Shown here piece after piece: positions 8,386-13,063 of a stretch of 13,063 nt of DNA. Under the pieces are notes generated by a model. That model was given only the letters and a program-made list of their open reading frames with translations, did no database searches and was not told where the DNA came from. Position numbers and translations under genes: made by a program. Position 1 is the first letter of the stretch; each line of letters opens with the position of its first letter. The stretch comes from Candidatus Bandiella numerosa. Its GTDB lineage: Bacteria; Pseudomonadota; Alphaproteobacteria; Rickettsiales; Midichloriaceae. The DNA lies in assembly GCF_021811875.1 (NCBI RefSeq), contig NZ_JAJBJD010000009.1, positions 1 through 13,063 on the forward strand, written 5' to 3'.

Positions 8386-8652
8386 TTACTTCTTTCTAAT
8401 GATTGCCCCCTTTTCAATAGACTCCAGTGCATAACTGCACAACTCCTCAAAAGGCACTCCATTTTTTTCTGATAACGCTTTTAGTTCTTCTAGACTTTTC
8501 ATAATTTCAGGCGGAACAGTACCACCCCTTTCCTTTGAAAGCCAATCAGCCTGAAATTGGATTGGATGATGATCTTTATCTGGGGCTCCTATGTAAAAGG
8601 TAACCGGTGATGTCTTACCAGAAAACGTGCACGGAATCTTAAACTTTTTCAT
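8386..8652 (-). CDS. Small DUF2610-like protein (88 aa)
   Basis: An 88-residue soluble protein with no signal peptide or membrane helix. The N-terminal half is beta-like (KKFKIPCTFSGKTSPVTFYI), the middle has DKDHHPIQFQADWLSKERGG, and the C-terminal half is helical with the KNGVPFEELCSYALESI segment and a basic end. From memory this pattern matches the small rickettsial family DUF2610, which has no known function; that recollection should be tested by a profile search. It sits downstream of the adenosine deaminase gene on the same strand: 108 bases from that gene's present stop, but only 16 from the stop of a possible frameshifted deaminase tail. Only a weak GAAAG precedes the start. Cotranscription with the deaminase gene is likely but gives no functional clue. 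Confidence 0.7.
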   Translation of the reverse strand: MKKFKIPCTFSGKTSPVTFYIGAPDKDHHPIQFQADWLSKERGGTVPPEIMKSLEELKALSEKNGVPFEELCSYALESIEKGAIIRKK

Positions 8653-8668
8653 AATTGTATACTTTCAG

Positions 8669-8768
8669 TCACTCTAGTTTAGATTCTAAATGTTTATCTT
8701 TCCAAATACAATAAATAAATTCATTATACCAATCACCAAAAAGACTAGATGCTAAGTAATCTATTGGT
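8669..8768 (-). other. Possible out-of-frame 3' continuation of the adenosine deaminase gene
   Basis: Just before its stop the deaminase frame reads AAT AAT TTT TAC CAA TAG. With one extra T in the T5 run (8769-8773) the reading becomes ...INNFLPIDYLASS... and stays open for 33 codons to a TGA at 8671-8669, through segments such as FGDWYNEFIYCIW. The stretch has no start codon of its own, contains two Trp and looks protein-like. It ends 16 bases before the DUF2610-like gene. A 33-codon open run is uncommon but not impossible by chance at this base composition. It may mark a frameshift mutation, a sequencing indel or slippage. Confidence 0.4.
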
Positions 8769-10131
8769 AAAAATTATTTATATATCCTTGATCTAAATTA
8801 TATTTCTTGATCCAATTAAGCAACAGGACTTTGTACTCTTTTTTGATCCCTTCATCGCTAAAAATTGCATTAACTCCATTATAACAAAGTATTGCAAGCT
8901 CCTCTGCCCTTAGAGGAATAAAATTTTCGGGGATATTATACTTATCATTCAAGCCAGCAAGTACTACAATAGCTTCTTTTAATGGTATACCACCAATATT
9001 AGGATTATCTGAGCTTAAGGTAATTTTCATTTTATATTTCCTGAATAGCTTAAAAAAAGGATGTTGCCAAAAATCTCTGATATAAATTTTTTTTCCTCCC
9101 TTTGATTTTGCACAAGGAATATATTTGTTATCATTATCCTGTTTAACGTGAAGACATAGACCTAAATTTAAATTAACAATAGGCATCATTATCAAAGTTA
9201 TGGCTTTTTGTTTTATAAATTCAATTACCTCAATATCTTCAATTACTTGAAACCCATGAGCTAATCTTGTGATTGGCAATGATTTTGCAACATCAAACAT
9301 GTGTTCAACACCAATTCCTTCTCCACCATGAGCTTCGCAACCAAGCCCTAGATCATGTACTTTTTCATAACCAGCCTTTAAGTGCACTGGCCATCCAGAT
9401 TCATCCTTTTCATGACCTGCTGATTCTATTCCTACAAATACATTTGGCACAATCTTTTGCGCTTCTTCCAACCAACCAGCGGCCTCTAAAGTTCTTTCAT
9501 GAGTAGTTTTTTCATCTCCAGCCATTTTAGTTTTATTAAAACAATGTAAAAATCTGAGATGCACACCTTTTTGTTTAAACTTCTCAATTACTTCTTTAAA
9601 TAATAGATATAATTTCTTTCTTGCATTTGTAGCATCTTCATCTGGAAAAAGTAGATACGCAATTTTTATATTTTGCTGAAGTTCTGTATAAAATATTTTT
9701 TGTTTGATGCAATCATTTAGGTAGCTGTCAAGTAAAAACATCATGTCATCTTTAGTTTGAATGCCCCCTGGTGGATGTCTATGCCCTTGAACTGTTGCCA
9801 TTATTCTATCAAAATCTTTAAAACTATCTACATCAATATTATATTCTAAATTCTGAGGTTCTGCATTTTCATTTAGTACTATACCATCTTTAAATATGTC
9901 TACGTAATGTTCATGCGGATCTAAAACAGATAAAGATTGTGACCCATTCGAATAGACATATTTACCATCTTGTTCCTTCTTAATTGATATAAATTTATTT
10001 CTTACACCTAAATCCCAAGCAATTCGTGGAGAAATTACTCCTGGTAAATGCACATGAATGTCACAAATTGGCAATTCATCTATCATATTTTTTGTAAGTA
10101 AAGTAAGATTTTGCAAGAAATTCCTTGTCAT
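8761..10131 (-). CDS. Adenosine deaminase family protein
   Basis: A zinc-dependent amidohydrolase that probably converts adenosine to inosine in the cytoplasm. Metal and catalytic residues are visible: His26 and His28 in CDIHVHLPG, His268 and the general acid Glu271 in EAHGGEGIG, His292 in RLAHGFQVI, and Asp375 in LSSDNPNIGG, where the usual second Asp is Asn, a variant I recall from other deaminases. At 456 residues it is about 100 longer than typical bacterial enzymes (~340); most of the extra lies between the first His pair and residue ~120 and at the N-terminus. Met16 (MIDELPICDIHVH) is an equally plausible start, as many homologues begin there; neither start has a ribosome site. It is divergent from guaB across about 80 bases, which points to a shared role in purine interconversion. 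Its 3' end may be frameshifted. AMP or adenine deaminase activity is less likely but not excluded. Confidence 0.85.
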   Translation of the reverse strand: MTRNFLQNLTLLTKNMIDELPICDIHVHLPGVISPRIAWDLGVRNKFISIKKEQDGKYVYSNGSQSLSVLDPHEHYVDIFKDGIVLNENAEPQNLEYNIDVDSFKDFDRIMATVQGHRHPPGGIQTKDDMMFLLDSYLNDCIKQKIFYTELQQNIKIAYLLFPDEDATNARKKLYLLFKEVIEKFKQKGVHLRFLHCFNKTKMAGDEKTTHERTLEAAGWLEEAQKIVPNVFVGIESAGHEKDESGWPVHLKAGYEKVHDLGLGCEAHGGEGIGVEHMFDVAKSLPITRLAHGFQVIEDIEVIEFIKQKAITLIMMPIVNLNLGLCLHVKQDNDNKYIPCAKSKGGKKIYIRDFWQHPFFKLFRKYKMKITLSSDNPNIGGIPLKEAIVVLAGLNDKYNIPENFIPLRAEELAILCYNGVNAIFSDEGIKKEYKVLLLNWIKKYNLDQGYINNFYQ

Positions 10132-10141
10132 AATATTTAGG

Positions 10142-10169
10142 TTGGTAGTATATGGTGACTTTATATGGT
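10142..10169 (+). promoter_or_regulatory. Candidate promoter for guaB-guaA
   Basis: In the 81-base space between the deaminase and guaB starts, TTGGTA (10142-10147) and TATGGT (10164-10169) are spaced by 16 bases. Each matches four of six consensus bases. The region must hold promoters for both directions, but these matches are only modest and no operator-like palindrome was found. Confidence 0.25.
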
Positions 10170-10212
10170 ATCATTACTATATTACTATTTTAAAAATGCA
10201 AGAATTTTAAGA

Positions 10213-11337
10213 ATGAAAAAAATAAAAGAATCGTATTCTTTTGATGATGTTTTGATTGAACCGAATTATTCCAATATAATTCCAAAAGAAGCTGATGTGA
10301 CTACAAAATTAACGAAAAAAATTACCCTTAAAATTCCGTTAATATCTGCAGCAATGGATACTGTTACAGAGCATAAAATGGCAATAAAAATGGCTCTTCT
10401 TGGTGGGATAGGAGCAATTCATAAAAATTTAAGTATTGATTTGCAGTGTAAAGAAGTAAGCAAAGTAAAAAAATATAAAATTGATCCTTTAAAGGATAAA
10501 ACTTCCTGTCATGATAAGCATAATAATCTTAAGGTAGTTGCTGCTGTAGGAACCGGAGAGGATGCAATAAAAAGGATCGAGGCATTGATGAAAGTAAATG
10601 TTGATGCAATTGTTATTGATACATCGCATGGTCACTCACAAAATGTTATTGATACGATAAAGAAAATTAAAAAATTGTATCCGCAAGCAGAGATAATTGC
10701 AGGCAATATTGCGACTAAAGATGCTGCTTTGGCATTACTTTACGCAGGAGCAGATACATTGAAGGTTGGAATTGGACCTGGTTCAATTTGCACAACTAGA
10801 ATTGTTTCAGGCGTTGGGGTTCCACAGTTATCTGCAATTTTAGAAATTGCTGATATATGTAAGGCAAAAGATTCTTTCTTGATAGCAGATGGAGGAATAA
10901 AATTTTCTGGAGATTTAGTTAAGGCTATTGCTGCCGGTGCCGATTGCGTAATGTTGGGTTCTCTTTTAGCTGGCACAGATGTAGCTCCAGGTAAAATCAT
11001 TATTATTGATAACAAAAAGTATAAAAAATATAGAGGCATGGGCTCTATTGAGGCAATGAAAGCTGGCTCTGCAGATAGATATTTTCAAAAAGGTGAAACC
11101 AATTTAGTCCCACAAGGAGTAGAGGGGTATATAGAATATAAAGGAGCAGTAAGTGGTGTAGTGACTCAATTACTTGGTGGATTAACTTCAGCAATGGGAT
11201 ATACGGGCAACAAAAATATTGCTGAAATGAAGAAAAACTGCAAATTTATAAAAATTACTCCTGCAGGAATGAGAGAAAGCCATATTCATAGCTTAGACCA
11301 GTCAAAACCAACTACAAACTACAAAAATACAATATGA
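10213..11337 (+). CDS. guaB: IMP dehydrogenase lacking the CBS domain
   Basis: Oxidises IMP to XMP with NAD+, the committed step to GMP. The frame opens at 10165, but homologues begin close to the [13 protein letters not shown] segment, so the ATG at 10213 is chosen (374 residues). Motifs in this numbering: SAAMDTVTE (45-53), IIAGNIATK (161-169), catalytic loop [15 protein letters not shown] with Cys193, [11 protein letters not shown] (224-234), MLGSLLAGT (247-255), [10 protein letters not shown] (273-282), the mobile-flap Arg289-Tyr290, and [11 protein letters not shown] (301-311). Usual bacterial enzymes are about 490 residues because two CBS motifs (Bateman domain) are inserted after the first 90 or so; here [20 protein letters not shown] replaces that domain. 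Family knowledge: Borrelia burgdorferi GuaB is similarly CBS-less. The TGA stop overlaps the guaA ATG, so the pair is probably translationally coupled. Confidence 0.93.
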   Translation: MKKIKESYSFDDVLIEPNYSNIIPKEADVTTKLTKKITLKIPLISAAMDTVTEHKMAIKMALLGGIGAIHKNLSIDLQCKEVSKVKKYKIDPLKDKTSCHDKHNNLKVVAAVGTGEDAIKRIEALMKVNVDAIVIDTSHGHSQNVIDTIKKIKKLYPQAEIIAGNIATKDAALALLYAGADTLKVGIGPGSICTTRIVSGVGVPQLSAILEIADICKAKDSFLIADGGIKFSGDLVKAIAAGADCVMLGSLLAGTDVAPGKIIIIDNKKYKKYRGMGSIEAMKAGSADRYFQKGETNLVPQGVEGYIEYKGAVSGVVTQLLGGLTSAMGYTGNKNIAEMKKNCKFIKITPAGMRESHIHSLDQSKPTTNYKNTI

Positions 11338-12890
11338 ACAATCACGATAAAATTTTAATTCTTGATTTCGGTTCCCAGTTAACTCAATTGATTGCTCGCA
11401 GAGTTAGAGAGCTTAACATATATAGCGAAATTAGGCCTTTTTCAATTTCAGATAAGGAAATAAATAACTTCAATCCAAAAGCGATAATATTATCCGGTGG
11501 TAGTGAGTCTGTTACTGATTTTGACTCACCCAAAATACCAAAAGTTATTTATGAACTAAATGTTCCAATTTTAGGTGTATGTTATGGTCAACAAGCAATA
11601 TGTAAAGATTTTGGTGGAACTGTATCTAGCTCTACATCAAGAAGTTATGGCGCTGCACAGTTAGAAATTCTGGAAAAATCAATGTTATTTGATAATTATT
11701 GGCAACCAAAAAATAATTATCAAGTTTGGATGAGCCATGGAGACTGCATAAGCAAATTACCAAATGATTTTAAGGTTATTGCAAAAACAGACAAAGCACC
11801 ATATGCAGCCATTGAGCATAAAACAAAAAATATATTTGGAATACAATTTCATCCTGAAGTTTCACATACACTCGATGGGATAAAATTAATCGACACCTTC
11901 CTTACAAAAATTGTTGGCTGTAAAAAAGATTGGGAAATGGGCTGTTTTATAGATGAAGCAATAAATCAAATAAAAAATAGTGTGGGAAAGCAAAAAGTTG
12001 CACTTGGTTTGTCTGGGGGGATTGATTCAACAGTTGTAGCAACTCTTCTCAATAAAGCAATTGGAAAACAACTTTATTGTATTTTTGTTAATAACGGACT
12101 TTTGAGACATAATGAGGTTGAAGAGGTTGAAAAAAGCTTAAAAGATAATTTTGATCTACAAATAATCACAATCGACGCTCAAAAAAAGTTTTTATCTGAA
12201 CTAAAGGGAGTAACTGATCCTGAAGAAAAAAGAAAGATAATAGGTCGAGTATTTATCGAAACATTTCAAAGTGCTATTAAGGATATTGGAGATATTCGAT
12301 ATCTTGCACAAGGGACTATATATCCAGATGTTATTGAATCAGCTGCCACTTCTACTGGTAAAAAAGTAACTATAAAATCACATCATAATGTTGGTGGATT
12401 ACCAAAAGATATGGGAAATCTAAAACTTATTGAACCACTTAGGTTATTATTCAAAGATGAAGTGCGAAAACTAGGCAAAGAACTAGGAGTGCCAAGTTTA
12501 ATTTTAAATAGGCATCCATTTCCTGGTCCAGGTTTGGGAATCAGAGTGATTGGTGAAGTGACTGAAGAAAAATGCGAGATCCTCAGAAAAGCTGATTATA
12601 TATTCATTAATACTCTGAAGGAAAATGGTCTTTATGACAAGATATGGCAAGCTTATGTGGCACTTTTGCCTGTTAAAACTGTTGGTGTCATGGGTGATGC
12701 AAGGACATATCAACATATATGTGTACTTAGAGCTGTCACCTCTGTAGATGGGATGACTGCTGATTATGTAGATTTGCCTCATAGCATACTTGGACATGTT
12801 GCAAGAAAAATTGTAAACGAAGTTCAAGGAATTAATAGAGTTGTATATGACGTTACATCAAAACCACCTGCAACAATAGAAATGGAATAA
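11334..12890 (+). CDS. guaA: GMP synthase (glutamine-hydrolysing)
   Basis: Converts XMP, ATP and glutamine to GMP in the cytoplasm. The 518-residue product is full length. The class I glutamine amidotransferase domain spans about 6-192, with ILDFGSQLTQLIARRVREL (9-27), nucleophile Cys83 in GVCYGQQ, and His173/Glu175 in QFHPEVSHT. The ATP pyrophosphatase domain has the P-loop LGLSGGIDSTVV (224-235). The C-terminal dimerisation and XMP-binding domain has HPFPGPGLGIRVIGEV (394-409) and ends TSKPPATIEME. The penultimate residue is Met where Trp (IEWE) is usual, a small deviation unlikely to matter. The start overlaps guaB by four bases (ATGA) with no separate ribosome site, consistent with coupling. 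A group II intron-like sequence begins seven bases after the stop, leaving the gene intact. Confidence 0.96.
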   Translation: MNNHDKILILDFGSQLTQLIARRVRELNIYSEIRPFSISDKEINNFNPKAIILSGGSESVTDFDSPKIPKVIYELNVPILGVCYGQQAICKDFGGTVSSSTSRSYGAAQLEILEKSMLFDNYWQPKNNYQVWMSHGDCISKLPNDFKVIAKTDKAPYAAIEHKTKNIFGIQFHPEVSHTLDGIKLIDTFLTKIVGCKKDWEMGCFIDEAINQIKNSVGKQKVALGLSGGIDSTVVATLLNKAIGKQLYCIFVNNGLLRHNEVEEVEKSLKDNFDLQIITIDAQKKFLSELKGVTDPEEKRKIIGRVFIETFQSAIKDIGDIRYLAQGTIYPDVIESAATSTGKKVTIKSHHNVGGLPKDMGNLKLIEPLRLLFKDEVRKLGKELGVPSLILNRHPFPGPGLGIRVIGEVTEEKCEILRKADYIFINTLKENGLYDKIWQAYVALLPVKTVGVMGDARTYQHICVLRAVTSVDGMTADYVDLPHSILGHVARKIVNEVQGINRVVYDVTSKPPATIEME

Positions 12891-12897
12891 ATAATAT

Positions 12898-13063
12898 GTG
12901 CGCCGTGCATGATGTAAGAGTAGAGGGTTCAAGTCTCTCATGGGCTGATATAGAGCTGTCCATTAGCTGAGGCAAGGTTAACTTCGTGAGGAGTTGGCGG
13001 AAGGAAGCTGACGGCAAAGTAAGGCTGAGACGAACAGAAACTTGGTAGTAGGCCGTTATAACT
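12898..13063 (+). mobile_element. 5' end of a group II intron (truncated by window edge)
   Basis: From 12898 the sequence begins GTGCGCC, the conserved 5' start (GUGYG) of bacterial group II introns, and turns into GC-richer, gene-free DNA with strong folds. Visible pairings: AGAG/CTCT (12922-12925 with 12935-12938), ATGGGC/GTCCAT (12940-12945 with 12958-12963) and GTTAACT/AGTTGGC (12977-12983 with 12992-12998). The downstream block GAAGGAAGCTGACGGCAAAG, then a GCTGAGACGAACAGAAACTT segment, closely resembles domain I of bacterial introns that encode a reverse transcriptase/maturase. No such reading frame is in the window; it would lie in domain IV to the right. The exon side just before the junction is ATAATAT, so the element sits seven bases downstream of guaA. 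It cannot be told whether the intron is complete or active. The alternative, another structured RNA, is less likely given the two conserved blocks. Confidence 0.82.

Noticed and set aside
9273..9506. His- and Gln-rich plus-strand frame inside the deaminase gene
   Set aside because: It lies antisense to conserved, motif-bearing codons of the deaminase and has no independent start signals.
10165..10212. 16-residue N-terminal extension of GuaB
   Set aside because: Homologues begin a few residues before the SFDDVL motif; the extension has no ribosome site and overlaps the only candidate promoter.
12504..12827. Minus-strand frame within guaA
   Set aside because: Antisense to the conserved GuaA C-terminal domain; no ribosome site or family resemblance.
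12881..12890. GuaA ending IEME instead of IEWE as a sign of inactivation
   Set aside because: All catalytic motifs and the length are intact; one substitution at the end is not evidence of decay.
12898..13063. tRNA, RNase P or tmRNA gene
   Set aside because: GGTTCAAGTC near 12926 recalls a T-loop, but no cloverleaf or acceptor stem fits; the GTGCG start and domain I block fit a group II intron better.

Overview
The window is strongly AT-rich and gene-dense. It has short or overlapping gaps, few Shine-Dalgarno sites and mostly house-keeping genes. The gene set (an NtrY-type sensor kinase next to secD, a small protein resembling the rickettsial DUF2610 family, GlmU, and an LTA-synthase-like membrane sulfatase) suggests an alphaproteobacterial intracellular symbiont, most likely of the Rickettsiales. 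That placement is inferred from gene content and composition, not from a phylogeny. Trp is encoded by TGG in the intact genes, and guaB and the sulfatase gene end in TGA, so the standard bacterial code applies.

Left part (1-4961): the first codons of an unrecognised minus-strand gene with an unusually good ribosome site (ATG at 46), then a small orphan plus-strand gene (111-443). A minus-strand cluster follows, read secD, ntrY, then a DMT/EamA-family transporter gene. The transporter gene is cut by one in-frame TGA, and both sides are otherwise intact.

Middle part (4962-10131): glmU runs on the plus strand, divergent from secD, and overlaps tail-to-tail with a long membrane-anchored sulfatase/phosphotransferase gene. 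Upstream of the sulfatase gene, on the same strand, lie a DUF2610-like gene and an adenosine deaminase gene. The deaminase reading frame seems to end early: a second frame downstream of a T5 run would extend it by 33 residues, to 16 nt before the DUF2610-like gene.

Right part (10132-13063): guaB and guaA form a four-base-overlapping pair divergent from the deaminase gene. GuaB lacks the CBS (Bateman) regulatory domain. Deaminase, GuaB and GuaA together make a purine-interconversion island (adenosine to inosine; IMP to XMP to GMP). Seven bases after guaA the sequence changes to a highly structured, gene-free stretch starting GTGCG. It is read here as the 5' end of a group II intron that continues past the window edge.

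The most notable points are the group II intron boundary beside guaA, the CBS-less GuaB in a salvage island, the nonsense codon in the transporter at a plausible Trp position, and the possible frameshift at the 3' end of the deaminase gene. I found no wholly new system. No CRISPR array or complete tRNA/rRNA gene was seen.
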